A stretch of 64,000 nt of DNA, taken from the NCBI GenBank assembly GCA_023406895.1, contig JAEXTV010000007.1, positions 1-64,000 on the forward strand, read 5' to 3'. The DNA is from Bacillota bacterium (GTDB lineage: Bacteria; Bacillota; Clostridia; Christensenellales; SZUA-584). Under the pieces are notes generated by a model. That model did no database searches. It was given only the letters and a program-made list of their open reading frames with translations, and had not been told where the DNA came from. Position 1 is the first letter of the stretch. Every line of letters starts with the position of its first letter. Below are positions 48,338 to 57,025 of the stretch, piece after piece. The position numbers and the translations under genes are program-made.

Positions 48338-49279
48338 CTATATGTCATGTTTGCTTGAATATTTTTTATAGATTTCCAAGGCGATGTCTTTGAGCAAATC
48401 GCGGATGCGAGTTGGTGATACCACCTCAACCTGGTTCCCGAAGCTCAGCAGAAAGCCAACCGTCTGATAATTATCCGGCATCGTGGCCTGCGCCATCAGC
48501 CGCCCGTCTTCGGCTTCCTCAAGGTCCCACCATTCTGCGATGATATCTTCCATCTGCTTCGTGAAAAGCAGCTTTAAGCTCACCATGCCGCTGTCGTGCT
48601 GCCATTGAGCCTGCTGGGCCGCCTGTTCAACGGGCACTTCGCGCGGGGCAAACTTTTCACCGCTGAGCGCAAGCTCTTTGATGCGCGCCACCTTGAAATA
48701 GCGAAAGCTCTGCCGCAGCGAGCACCACGCATAAAGGTACCACTTCTGCGCCTTTAGCATCAGCGAATACGGCTCGGCGGTGCGCGCCGTTTTGCTGCCT
48801 TGCGAATCGGTGTAAGTGAAGGTCAGCGTTTTCGAGGTTTCAATCGCTTCGCGGATCAGCGCAAGCTTTGTTTTGGCGGCTTCGTCCTCGTGCCACGGGG
48901 AGAGGTCAATCACGAACTGGCGCATCTTCGTATCGAGGCTGCTTAATTGCGCGGTGTTGAGCGTGTTCTTGAGCTTTTCCATCAGCACCTCGCGGCTGCT
49001 GCCGCTGATGGTACCCTCAAGGCCCTTGAGCGCGGAGAGCACCGCGGCCATTTCGTCGCTATTGAGCACGCTTTTGTCAATGCGGTAGCCGGGGGATATG
49101 CCGATGCCGCCGCCGCTGCCCTGATAGGTGACGATGGGGATGCCCGCGAGGTTAATCGCGTCCACATCGCGCAATATCGTGCGTACCGAGACATCGAACT
49201 TTTCCGCGAGCTCTTTGGCGGAGACGCGTTCGCGCCGCAGCAGCATCACGATGATGGCAACGAGCCTGTCCGTCTTCAC
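48338..49279 (-). CDS. WYL-domain transcriptional regulator (YafY-like)
   Basis: 313 residues. The N-terminal helix-turn-helix (about 1-60) reads VSAKELAEKFDVSVRTILRD; the WYL domain (about 140-215) contains KWYLYAWC and FRYFKVARIKELAL, followed by a WCX tail. WYL domains sense nucleic acid or small ligands. The start is GTG 49279, since the ATG further upstream meets a stop. It probably regulates the GyrI-like gene. Confidence 0.9.
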   Translation of the reverse strand: MKTDRLVAIIVMLLRRERVSAKELAEKFDVSVRTILRDVDAINLAGIPIVTYQGSGGGIGISPGYRIDKSVLNSDEMAAVLSALKGLEGTISGSSREVLMEKLKNTLNTAQLSSLDTKMRQFVIDLSPWHEDEAAKTKLALIREAIETSKTLTFTYTDSQGSKTARTAEPYSLMLKAQKWYLYAWCSLRQSFRYFKVARIKELALSGEKFAPREVPVEQAAQQAQWQHDSGMVSLKLLFTKQMEDIIAEWWDLEEAEDGRLMAQATMPDNYQTVGFLLSFGNQVEVVSPTRIRDLLKDIALEIYKKYSSKHDI

Positions 49280-49398
49280 AGCGGCGCCGCCTTGGTGGTA
49301 ATGGGCATGACAAAACCTCCGAATTCTGATGCGATTATTATACTGTAATAATTAGGATGTGACCATGATGATTTATAAAATAAATACAAAACAGCCTA

Positions 49399-49427
49399 TT
49401 GCGCGGGAGAAAAAAATACGTTATAAT
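49399..49427 (+). promoter_or_regulatory. Promoter of tRNA-Ala
   Basis: TTGCGC (49399-49404), 17 bases, TATAAT (49422-49427). Confidence 0.75.
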
Positions 49428-49441
49428 ACGGTTCTGGATAT

Positions 49442-49517
49442 GGGGCATTGGCTCAGCTGGTAGAGCGCTGCGTTCGCAATGCAGAGGTCAGCGGTTCGAT
49501 CCCGCTATGCTCCACCA
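49442..49517 (+). tRNA. tRNA-Ala (anticodon CGC)
   Basis: A 76-base cloverleaf with encoded CCA. Acceptor GGGGCAT/ATGCTCC, anticodon stem-loop CTGCG-TTCGCAA-TGCAG, T-loop GGTTCGATCCC. It reads GCG. Confidence 0.95.
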
Positions 49518-49520
49518 AAG

Positions 49521-49547
49521 GCACTGAAGTGATTCAGTGCTTTTTTT
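49521..49547 (+). terminator. Terminator after tRNA-Ala
   Basis: GCACTGA (49521-49527) pairs with TCAGTGC (49534-49540), then seven T. Confidence 0.9.
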
Positions 49548-49709
49548 GTTGTTATGAGATAACCGGTGGTGGTGTTAGTATCCAACTCTGATTATTGGCG
49601 GATACTGATAACTATATTGGTAATATAGATTTATGGCATTATTTATATTATGATTATCCAATAAAGAACATAAAGATTAACCGATAAATTGGCTTCACTG
49701 GAGAACTAA

Positions 49710-50333
49710 ATGACAACACAAAGAGAATATTGGGACGAGTATTTCAAATCAAAAAGTTCAAAAGAACCGATGCAGGATGATTGGCTGATACCATATTTGT
49801 CGCTATTTAAGTCATCAAATAAAATAATTGATCTTGGTTGTGGAGATGGTGCAGATACTATTTTCTTATGTAAACAAGGTATCGATTTAATTGCCTGTGA
49901 TTTTTCGGCGCAAGCACTAAAGAGAATAAAAAAACGATGTCCAGATATTAAAACAATGTGCTTTGATATGGAAAAAGGCCTGCCTTTTGAAGACAATTCT
50001 ATCGAAATTATTATCACCGATCTTAGTTTGCATTACTTTAACTGGGAATCAACAGTCAATATAGTCAAAGAGATTTTAAGGGTAAATACACCAAATGGAT
50101 ATTTATTAGGAAGAGTTAATTCGATAAAAGACATCAATTTCGGAGCAATGAAAGGGACTGAAATTGAAAGGAATTATTATAGTTTTAATAAGGGTATAAA
50201 AAGATTCTTCAATCTCGATGATATTAGAAATCTCTTTGACGAATGGGAAGAGATTGTTCTTGAAGAAAAGTGCATAAACAAATATGGCGTTACAAAGATT
50301 GTATGGGAGTTTTATTTTAAAAACAAAAAGTAA
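49710..50333 (+). CDS. Class I SAM-dependent methyltransferase, AT-rich
   Basis: 207 residues. The SAM-binding motif I reads DLGCGDGAD near residue 49; LIACDFSAQAL is motif II and ITDLSLHYFNW the motif IV region. The C-terminal part may recognise a substrate. Its base composition (clearly AT-rich, with many AAA, ATA and TTA codons) contrasts with the GC-rich neighbours, and it sits just after a tRNA gene, suggesting horizontal gain. The methyl acceptor is unknown; tellurite- or thiol-type methyltransferases share this fold. Confidence 0.85.
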   Translation: MTTQREYWDEYFKSKSSKEPMQDDWLIPYLSLFKSSNKIIDLGCGDGADTIFLCKQGIDLIACDFSAQALKRIKKRCPDIKTMCFDMEKGLPFEDNSIEIIITDLSLHYFNWESTVNIVKEILRVNTPNGYLLGRVNSIKDINFGAMKGTEIERNYYSFNKGIKRFFNLDDIRNLFDEWEEIVLEEKCINKYGVTKIVWEFYFKNKK

Positions 50334-50597
50334 TAAGAAGTCAAAAGCCCAATCGACGATAAGCTTGCAATGTGCCATCAAGATATTTGAATACTAATAT
50401 AGTCATTACGCTACTGTGTAACAGAACGCGAATAATTATCGGAAAGGTAAATGGTATCACCCTGTTAAACTAGTAGAAGCCGAAATGATTTTTGGGTTTA
50501 CCGAATAGAGTCGCGGCTATATGGCGTCGTAGGTTCGCATCACAATACCGTCGGATTTTTACTAAAACATAGTTGGAAACTTAGAATAACGCTTTTC
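50334..50597. other. Intergenic stretch, nothing clear
   Basis: About 260 bases between convergent genes with no terminator, repeat or gene that I can support. Confidence 0.35.
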
Positions 50598-50795
50598 CTA
50601 TTTCCCTAAAAAGTCCAACACGCCGTACACAAGAAACACCGGCCACACAATGGCCTTCAAAAACCCCAACACGCCCATCCCAAACGTCGTCGCGACGGAA
50701 ATATAGTAAATCGCCGCACCGATAAACCCCAGCCCATAGACCGCACCGGACGGCGCATAACCATTGCCCGATCTTTTCTTCTCATTATCAGACAT
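50598..50795 (-). CDS. Small membrane protein, unknown
   Basis: 65 residues from ATG 50795 after GGAGGGA. A charged N-terminus (MSDNEKKRS) is followed by two hydrophobic segments (AVYGLGFIGAAIYYISVA and FLKAIVWPVFLVYGVLDFL). Similar short proteins are common in Firmicutes without known function. Confidence 0.75.
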   Translation of the reverse strand: MSDNEKKRSGNGYAPSGAVYGLGFIGAAIYYISVATTFGMGVLGFLKAIVWPVFLVYGVLDFLGK

Positions 50796-51022
50796 TGTTA
50801 TTCCCTCCAAATTTCTTTGTTAATTAAATCCATGGTAACATATGCAATCGTTGCTGCCAATATTCCAAAGACCACATAGCAAGACGCAAAGGGTGATCAG
50901 ATCGATGTTTTTTCTCTTCGTTTGGCATGCAAACAGGATAATAAAGGTTTACAAAAACGTTGATTTCGCATATGCTGTATTTAAACAAACGTGTATTATT
51001 GAGTGGATTTGATGATTTATCA

Positions 51023-51060
51023 AGCGGAAATCTCATTGGATATGAGTTTTCTGCTTTTTG
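51023..51060 (+). terminator. Terminator-like repeat upstream of the helicase gene
   Basis: AGCGGAAATCTCAT pairs with ATGAGTTTTCTGCT around a 5-base loop, followed by TTTTTG. It is nearly identical to the hairpin downstream of the helicase gene (52643-52680). It may be an attenuator or the end of an upstream unit. Confidence 0.6.
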
Positions 51061-51149
51061 TTTGCCATCAGAATCGGCTTGCGGCACTGACAATACGATA
51101 AAGGGTAAATTGGTATACTAAAAAACGAAAAAGGTCTTAGGAGAAAAAC

Positions 51150-52535
51150 ATGATACTAAAATTTAACGAATTAAATCTGTCGAATGAAGTTCAAAGAGCG
51201 GTGAAGGAGATGGGCTTCGAAGAAGCAACCCCCATACAATCGCAAACGATTCCTGCGATTATGCAGGGCAAAGATATTATCGGCCAAGCCCAAACGGGCA
51301 CAGGGAAAACCTGTGCGTTTGCGATTCCGGCTGTGGAGATGCTCGAGGATAACGACAACGTGCAGATGCTTGTGCTATGCCCCACGCGGGAGCTGGCCAT
51401 CCAAATTGCCATAGAATTTCAAAACGTTGCAAAATATAAAGAGAGAGTCAGGATATTGCCGATATACGGCGGCCAATCGATTGACCGGCAAATCAGCGCG
51501 CTCAAAAAACGTCCGCAAATCATTATCGGTACACCCGGACGAGTGATGGATCATATGCGCCGCTCAACGCTTAAACTCAAAAACTTAAAAATGGTGATAT
51601 TGGATGAAGCGGATGAAATGCTGAGCATGGGCTTTCAGGAGGATTTGGATGTGATACTGCAAAAGACGCCTGAAGAAAAACAAACTGTGCTGTTTTCCGC
51701 AACCATGTCGAAGAACATTTTAGCCATCACAAAAAAGTATCAGAAAGACCCTGAGCATATTAAAATTTTGCATAAAGAACTCACGGTACCCGGCATAGAC
51801 CAATACTACATTGAAGTCCGTGAGCCATTTAAGCTGGAAATACTATCGCGCGTGATTGACGGCAACGATTACCGTATTTCGCTGGTGTTCTGTAACACAA
51901 AAAAGCGCGTGGATGAGGTGGCTATGAGCCTGCAGACGAGGGGGTACACAGCGGAAGCTTTGCACGGTGATATGCGCCAAAATGAAAGGGATGCCGTCAT
52001 GTCGAAGTTCAGAAACGGCGATATCAATATTCTGGTCGCAACGGATGTGGCTGCGCGCGGTGTTGACGTCGAAAATATTGAGGCGGTGTTTAATTATGAT
52101 ATACCCAATGACGAAGAATATTATGTCCACCGTATCGGAAGAACCGGCAGAGCCGGAAGAGTGGGTGTTGCCTATACCTTTGTCAGCGGCAGAGAGCTAT
52201 TCAAATTAAAGGATATACAACGGTTCACAAAGAAGAAAATAAAAATGTATGAGCCTCCCACACTTTTTGATATAGAAGAAAGCAGAATGGGCAGGCTGCT
52301 AAAAAAAGTTGTGGCTACGATTGAAGACAACAATTACTCTCAGTATGTCACTTATATTGAGCAAGTCGCCGAAGAGATTAATGAGAGTCATGAAGTGAAC
52401 CTGACCACGCTTGATATTGCAGCCGCTTTATTAAAAATGGTTTCCAAGCGAACTGCGGAGAAAAAGCCGATGATCGTTCAAAAGCAAGAAAAAGAACAAG
52501 AACACCAACACATGCGATACCGGAAGAGAAGATGA
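51150..52535 (+). CDS. DEAD-box RNA helicase (CshA/DeaD-like)
   Basis: 461 residues. Helicase motifs in order: Q-motif EATPIQSQTIP, I AQTGTGKT, Ia PTRELAIQ, II DEAD, III SAT, IV SLVFCNTKK, V ATDVAARGVD, VI HRIGRTGRAG. The C-terminal tail is short and basic, closer to CshA than to DbpA. It unwinds RNA in degradation or ribosome assembly, and often in the cold. GGAGAAA precedes the ATG. A cold-shock gene lies 670 bases downstream. Confidence 0.93.
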   Translation: MILKFNELNLSNEVQRAVKEMGFEEATPIQSQTIPAIMQGKDIIGQAQTGTGKTCAFAIPAVEMLEDNDNVQMLVLCPTRELAIQIAIEFQNVAKYKERVRILPIYGGQSIDRQISALKKRPQIIIGTPGRVMDHMRRSTLKLKNLKMVILDEADEMLSMGFQEDLDVILQKTPEEKQTVLFSATMSKNILAITKKYQKDPEHIKILHKELTVPGIDQYYIEVREPFKLEILSRVIDGNDYRISLVFCNTKKRVDEVAMSLQTRGYTAEALHGDMRQNERDAVMSKFRNGDINILVATDVAARGVDVENIEAVFNYDIPNDEEYYVHRIGRTGRAGRVGVAYTFVSGRELFKLKDIQRFTKKKIKMYEPPTLFDIEESRMGRLLKKVVATIEDNNYSQYVTYIEQVAEEINESHEVNLTTLDIAAALLKMVSKRTAEKKPMIVQKQEKEQEHQHMRYRKRR

Positions 52536-52642
52536 CGTTGTTAAAATGATATACTGCGTATTGCAATATTTTATCGGATTTACAAAAAAGCATTTTTCGT
52601 ATATAATAAAAGCAACGTATGTTCTGAGTTTTTAAGAAATCA

Positions 52643-52680
52643 AGCGGAAATCTCATTGAATATGAGTTTTCGCTTTTTTA
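52643..52680 (+). terminator. Terminator after the helicase gene
   Basis: AGCGGAAATCTCAT pairs with ATGAGTTTTCGCT and is followed by TTTTTTA. Its near-copy lies upstream of the gene at 51023-51060. Confidence 0.85.
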
Positions 52681-52710
52681 TTTTTTATCAGGTGAAAGGA
52701 AACTGTGGTC

Positions 52711-53019
52711 ATGCAAAATAGTGCGAAAAGCAGAGGAAAGTACTTTGTTCGGGTTATGCTGAGCAGCGGCACACGATTGAACCCGATGGGCAATGAGGAA
52801 TTGGCTGTGTTTTGCCAATGCGGCAGCGAAGAGCCGTCCGTGATCGATGTGGATCAGCGCGGGCTCCTTCGGTGGGTCAACGAAAACCCGACATGCAAAA
52901 GGAACCAAAGCAATGAACAATACAGGATTTCCAGGCATGAGGACGCGATGTCGGTTATTTTTCTGTCGGATCGCGAAATTGAAGCCTGCCGCTGCGCTAA
53001 CAGAATATTCGTGTGTTAG
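52711..53019 (+). CDS. Hypothetical protein of about 100 residues
   Basis: 102 residues from ATG 52711, or 104 from GTG 52705, which has the better spacing to AAAGGA. Composition is hydrophilic with five Cys; a segment reads GNEELAVFCQCGSEEP. No family recognised. It might be a real small gene or a chance frame; it is followed directly by the cold-shock promoter. Confidence 0.45.
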   Translation: MQNSAKSRGKYFVRVMLSSGTRLNPMGNEELAVFCQCGSEEPSVIDVDQRGLLRWVNENPTCKRNQSNEQYRISRHEDAMSVIFLSDREIEACRCANRIFVC

Positions 53020-53050
53020 CAGCCTCAGGAAAACGCGCGCGTATTAGCCC

Positions 53051-53079
53051 TTGACATGCGGCCTCAATCTTGGTATGAT
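53051..53079 (+). promoter_or_regulatory. Promoter of the cold-shock gene
   Basis: TTGACA (53051-53056), 17 bases, TATGAT (53074-53079). A start near 53086 gives a leader of about 117 bases. A second TATAAT at 53177-53182, after the hairpin, could give a short leader. Confidence 0.8.
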
Positions 53080-53109
53080 AAGACGTATTCTAAATGTACC
53101 GATTGAGTT

Positions 53110-53163
53110 CACATGTTGTGTAAACCATTGTTTCATTTAATGGCTTACACAACATGTGTTTTT
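53110..53163 (+). promoter_or_regulatory. Long hairpin with T run in the cold-shock leader
   Basis: A 20-base arm (53110-53129) pairs with 53139-53158 with one mismatch, around a 9-base loop, followed by TTTTT. It sits between the strong promoter and the gene, so it looks like an attenuator or a temperature-responsive structure rather than the end of a gene. Confidence 0.7.
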
Positions 53164-53202
53164 ATTTTGTACGGGATATAATTAAAACAGGAGGTACCAA
53201 AA

Positions 53203-53415
53203 ATGTTTAGTGGTACAGTCAAATGGTTCAATGCGGACAAAGGGTTTGGATTTATTTCGAAAGACGGCGGCGGAGAAGATTTCTTTGTGCACTTCTCGGC
53301 AATCATGACGCAGGGCTTCAAATCCCTGAATGAAGGCCAGAGAGTCACCTTTGATACAGAAGCAGATCCGAAAAACAGGAACAGGCTCAGAGCCGTGAAT
53401 GTTTTTATGGCGTAG
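53203..53415 (+). CDS. Cold-shock protein, CspA family
   Basis: A 70-residue single cold-shock domain: TVKWFNADKGFGFI (RNP1) and DFFVHFSAI (RNP2) are intact. It binds single-stranded RNA and DNA. GGAGG lies 8 bases before the ATG. The leader carries a terminator-like hairpin, and a DEAD-box helicase gene lies upstream, a common cold-response pairing. Confidence 0.95.
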   Translation: MFSGTVKWFNADKGFGFISKDGGGEDFFVHFSAIMTQGFKSLNEGQRVTFDTEADPKNRNRLRAVNVFMA

Positions 53416-53430
53416 TTCGCAAACCGAAGT

Positions 53431-53467
53431 GGCTGGCCTGCTTTTATGCAGGCCGGTCATTTTTTTT
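53431..53467 (+). terminator. Terminator after the cold-shock gene
   Basis: GGCCTGC (53435-53441) pairs with GCAGGCC (53448-53454); a run of eight T follows at 53460-53467. Confidence 0.85.
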
Positions 53468-53578
53468 ACCCATCCCGCTCGGCAGGGTGACTTAATTAAT
53501 TTTGTCTTTGTCAGCGCCGTGTTGTGTTGCCGCTGTCAAATAAATGGTATAATAGAAAAAACATCTTTCGGAGCGGTT

Positions 53579-54967
53579 ATGAACCTGAACGATATATTGC
53601 CCATCATTGTGCCGGCCTTTTTGCTGCAGCTGTTCATAGAAGCCTACTACATCAGGCATTGCTGGGAGAACCCGAGGCTCTCACAAAAACAAAAAGCCGT
53701 TTATATCATCACCATCGTTTTATTCAACATCGTCGCGGCAGCCGCCTACCTGTTCTTAACACGAAAAAAGGATGCGCCGCTTTACAGCAGCCAGGATGAT
53801 GAAGATGTGGACACCCATATCCGGCAGGGCATTTTTGTGGTGCTGGTGATTACATATGAAATATTCAGCTTTCGGCTGATCACCCGGAGCAGCGGGCTTG
53901 AGCAGTATTCGCCCGTTATCGCGCTGCTTGCGGTCTGCTTCGTATTGATGATTGCAAACGGCTTGCTGGTTAAGAAGAGGCAGAAAGTGCTTTATTATTT
54001 GCTGCCAAGCCTTGAGATTGCGCTGATTATGGCGGTGGCGGCTATCGATATCACCCAAAGCGCGGAGTTTCTTGTGATGGCGGTGGTGGCGTCCATCATC
54101 AACGGTTATCCGCTCAAACCCGCCAAAGTCTACTCGCTGATTTCGTTCCTGATCTACTTTGTGATGAGCATTGTGAAAACACTGGTGCGTTTCGGGACGA
54201 TTCCCGACAACGAATTTGTGGGGTATATCTATGGCAATCTGCTCGTGTTCATGCTTGTGTTCCTCGCGTTCTACACGCTCAAAAAGCAGCTGATTGCAAA
54301 CGCGCGGCTCGGCAGCGCGCTCATAACGCTCAAAGAGCAGTCGTTAAAGCTTGAGGAGATGGGGGCTGTGGCCGAAAGAAACCGCATCGCGGGAGAGATT
54401 CACGACACGGTCGGCCATACGCTGACCACCGCGATCATCTCCATCAAGGCGGGTGAGCAGCTGATGGATGCGGACCCGTCTGCCGCGCTGAAAAAGTTTC
54501 ATCTCGCGGGAGAGCAGATTGAGCGCGGCCTCAATGACATCAGAAGTTCTGTGAAGATGATACAATCGGGCGGAGAGAAAGCATTTTTGCCCGAACTTAA
54601 CCGTTTGCTGGACGAAATACGCGAGAACAGCGATTTGAAGCTGACTGACGTTGTGGATTTAAGATCTGAGCTGCTGCCCATTCAGCAAAGCGTGCTGCTG
54701 CGCGCGGTCAAGGAATGCGCAACCAACAGCTTGAAGCACGGGCACAGCACCGAGGCCGATCTGCTGATTCAGGAGTTCAAGGGCACCATTCATTTAACGT
54801 TCAGCGACAACGGCACGGGGGCGCAGGATGTGAATTTCGGCTTCGGGCTAAGCAGCATGCAAGAACGCGTGAAAAGCATCGGCGGTATGCTGAGCGTAAG
54901 CAGCGCGCCGGGCGAAGGGTTTACCGTGCAAATCACGATACCGACGGGGGGAGAATTCAATGATTAA
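53579..54967 (+). CDS. Sensor histidine kinase, HisKA_3 (NarL/LiaS-type system)
   Basis: 462 residues from ATG 53579. About eight N-terminal membrane segments (to about residue 245), then a coiled linker and the HisKA_3 domain with RIAGEIHDTVGHTL (phospho-acceptor His275) and a HATPase_c domain with VKECATNSLKHG, FSDNGTG and GFGLSSMQERV. It senses an unknown membrane or envelope signal and phosphorylates the regulator encoded next, with which it overlaps by 8 bases. Confidence 0.93.
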   Translation: MNLNDILPIIVPAFLLQLFIEAYYIRHCWENPRLSQKQKAVYIITIVLFNIVAAAAYLFLTRKKDAPLYSSQDDEDVDTHIRQGIFVVLVITYEIFSFRLITRSSGLEQYSPVIALLAVCFVLMIANGLLVKKRQKVLYYLLPSLEIALIMAVAAIDITQSAEFLVMAVVASIINGYPLKPAKVYSLISFLIYFVMSIVKTLVRFGTIPDNEFVGYIYGNLLVFMLVFLAFYTLKKQLIANARLGSALITLKEQSLKLEEMGAVAERNRIAGEIHDTVGHTLTTAIISIKAGEQLMDADPSAALKKFHLAGEQIERGLNDIRSSVKMIQSGGEKAFLPELNRLLDEIRENSDLKLTDVVDLRSELLPIQQSVLLRAVKECATNSLKHGHSTEADLLIQEFKGTIHLTFSDNGTGAQDVNFGFGLSSMQERVKSIGGMLSVSSAPGEGFTVQITIPTGGEFND

Positions 54968-55589
54968 GGTGCTGCTGGTGGACGATCAGACGATCATACG
55001 CGACGGCCTGCGCGCGCTGCTTTCCATGCATGCCGATATTGAGGTGGCGGGCGAAGCGGGCAACGGAAGAGAAGCGGTTGAACTGGTGCGGTTTTTAAAG
55101 CCCGATATTGTGCTGACGGATATCCGCATGCCGGAAATGGACGGCGTGGAGGCCACGCAGCGTATCAAAAAGGAGTTCCCCGATACCGTGGTGATTGTGC
55201 TGACCACGTTTGACGACGACGAATACATCATCAAGGCCATGACGTATGGCGCGTCGGGGTATTTGCTTAAAGACATGGGGGCCGACAAGCTGATTGAGGC
55301 CATTCACGACGGACTGCGCGGCAATATCATACTGCCCGGCCGGGTGGCTGCCAAAATCACGTCGAAGCTGGTGGGCAGCGCGCCTGCGGATATCGCGCCC
55401 GGAGATTTTTCCGAACGCGAGATCGAGATCATCCGATTGATGATGCAGGGCAAGAACAACCGCGATATCGCCGAAGCGCTTTATTTATCCACCGGTACCG
55501 TGAAAAACTATATCAGCCAGATTTATCTCAAAATCAATGTAAACGACAGGGCCAACGCCGTGCTCGCGTTTAAGCGGCTTGGTTTTTAG
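54960..55589 (+). CDS. Response regulator, NarL/FixJ family
   Basis: 209 residues: receiver domain with phospho-acceptor Asp54 in TDIRMPEMDG and Lys in YLLKDMG, then a LuxR-type helix-turn-helix (about 145-205) with SEREIEIIRLMMQGKNNRDI. It pairs with the preceding kinase. A likely target is the downstream PLDc_N-ABC exporter operon. Confidence 0.95.
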   Translation: MIKVLLVDDQTIIRDGLRALLSMHADIEVAGEAGNGREAVELVRFLKPDIVLTDIRMPEMDGVEATQRIKKEFPDTVVIVLTTFDDDEYIIKAMTYGASGYLLKDMGADKLIEAIHDGLRGNIILPGRVAAKITSKLVGSAPADIAPGDFSEREIEIIRLMMQGKNNRDIAEALYLSTGTVKNYISQIYLKINVNDRANAVLAFKRLGF

Positions 55590-55797
55590 TGCAGAAGAAA
55601 CCTCATACCTTGTGCGGCAAGGAGCAATGAATACAGTTATTCACTTTGCAGCGATGAGTGATGCGCCGGCTGAAATGAGAGGATTATATAGACGTACGCT
55701 CATCTCGTAACCTCCCGGTGACGTTCAAATAACGGTTGCTGCCGTGGGTATACATTTCTGACAGAGCATAAACGAAAGACTGTGCGAAGAAAGTAAA

Positions 55798-55827
55798 GAT
55801 GTCTTACAAACGAAGGCGTCTTTTTTT
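55798..55827 (+). terminator. Terminator after the two-component operon
   Basis: GATGTCTT (55798-55805) pairs with AAGGCGTC (55813-55820) using two G-T pairs, then seven T. The 200 bases before it hold no gene I can support. Confidence 0.75.
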
Positions 55828-55913
55828 ATGACTGCATTCATGACCCGGGTCACTTATCATATGACCGCGGCGGAAAGTATAGTGAAGCCATCAAATGAAT
55901 GGAGGAAATAAGA

Positions 55914-56117
55914 ATGGAACTTTCGATTTCGACTATTTTACTGATGGTGCTGCCACTGGCCGCGATACAGCTGGGCCTTGCGATATTCTGCATCGTCAAG
56001 ATATTCAGAGAAGGCGTTGCGAACCTAAACAAGGTGGCCTGGACGCTGATTTGCCTGATTCTTAATCTGATCGGGCCTATTCTGTTCCTCATTGTCGGCA
56101 GAAAGAAGGCGTATTGA
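55914..56117 (+). CDS. PLDc_N-domain small membrane protein
   Basis: 67 residues from ATG 55914 after GGAGG. Two hydrophobic segments with KVAWTLICLILNLIGPILF and the closing GRKK are typical of the phospholipase D nuclease N-terminal domain. Such small proteins often precede ABC exporters controlled by LiaR/NarL-type regulators. It overlaps the ATPase start by one base (TGATG). Confidence 0.85.
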   Translation: MELSISTILLMVLPLAAIQLGLAIFCIVKIFREGVANLNKVAWTLICLILNLIGPILFLIVGRKKAY

Positions 56118-57025
56118 TGATTACCGTGACGAACCTGCACAAGACATTTCAATCATACCATGCGCTCAAAGGCATCAATCTGCATGTGAAAAAAGGGGAG
56201 ATTTATGGGTTTATCGGCCAGAACGGCGCGGGCAAATCGACCACGATGAACATACTGGCCGGTCTTTCCGTGCCCGCGGCGGGCAGCTGCACCGTGAACG
56301 GCATGGATGTGACCAAAATCTCACATCCGAGCGACCTTAAAATCGGCTATCTGCCCGAAGACCCGAAATTTTACCCATGGATGACGGCATACGAAACACT
56401 CGATTATCTCGGAAACAGCCCATCTCACAGCGCAGGAAAGCAGAGAATTGAGCAAATGCTCGAGTGGGTGGGCCTCAGCGATGCAGCCCGCAGGCGCGTG
56501 GGCGGGTTTTCCAGAGGGATGAAACAGCGGCTCGGCATCGGGGCGGCCCTCATCCACGACCCCGAGCTCGTGATACTCGACGAGCCATCCTCGGCGCTCG
56601 ATCCCGAAGGCCGCAGCGATGTGCTGCACCTGATCACCGATTTAAAGCAAATGGGCAAAACGGTGTTCTTCTCCACGCACATATTAAGCGATGTGGAACG
56701 CGTCTGTGATACGGTGGGCATTATCGCGTCGGGACAGATGATCATGGAAAAACCGCTGGCCGTAATATTAAAGGATAATGTCGTCCCGATTTACGATATG
56801 GTGCTCGGGGAGGCTTTAAACGGGGCATTGCTTGATGACCTTGAGAAGATGGACGGTGTCCTCGCGGTACAGGCCCATGGCCACAAGGTTTCCGTAACGC
56901 TCAAAACAGCAGACTCAAAACGGTTGATACGGTTTTTGGCCGACAACGGGATCTCCGTGCGAGAACTTGTTCAAAGGAAAAACGATTTGGAAGATATATT
57001 TATCAAGGAGGTCAACGGAAAATGA
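56117..57025 (+). CDS. ABC transporter ATP-binding protein
   Basis: 302 residues. Walker A GQNGAGKST, signature FSRGMKQRLGIG, Walker B VILDEPSSALD, and a C-terminal extra domain as in bacitracin/lantibiotic-type exporters (CcmA/BcrA family). It overlaps the permease gene by 4 bases. Export of an antimicrobial or lipid is likely given the two-component system upstream. Confidence 0.93.
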   Translation: MITVTNLHKTFQSYHALKGINLHVKKGEIYGFIGQNGAGKSTTMNILAGLSVPAAGSCTVNGMDVTKISHPSDLKIGYLPEDPKFYPWMTAYETLDYLGNSPSHSAGKQRIEQMLEWVGLSDAARRRVGGFSRGMKQRLGIGAALIHDPELVILDEPSSALDPEGRSDVLHLITDLKQMGKTVFFSTHILSDVERVCDTVGIIASGQMIMEKPLAVILKDNVVPIYDMVLGEALNGALLDDLEKMDGVLAVQAHGHKVSVTLKTADSKRLIRFLADNGISVRELVQRKNDLEDIFIKEVNGK

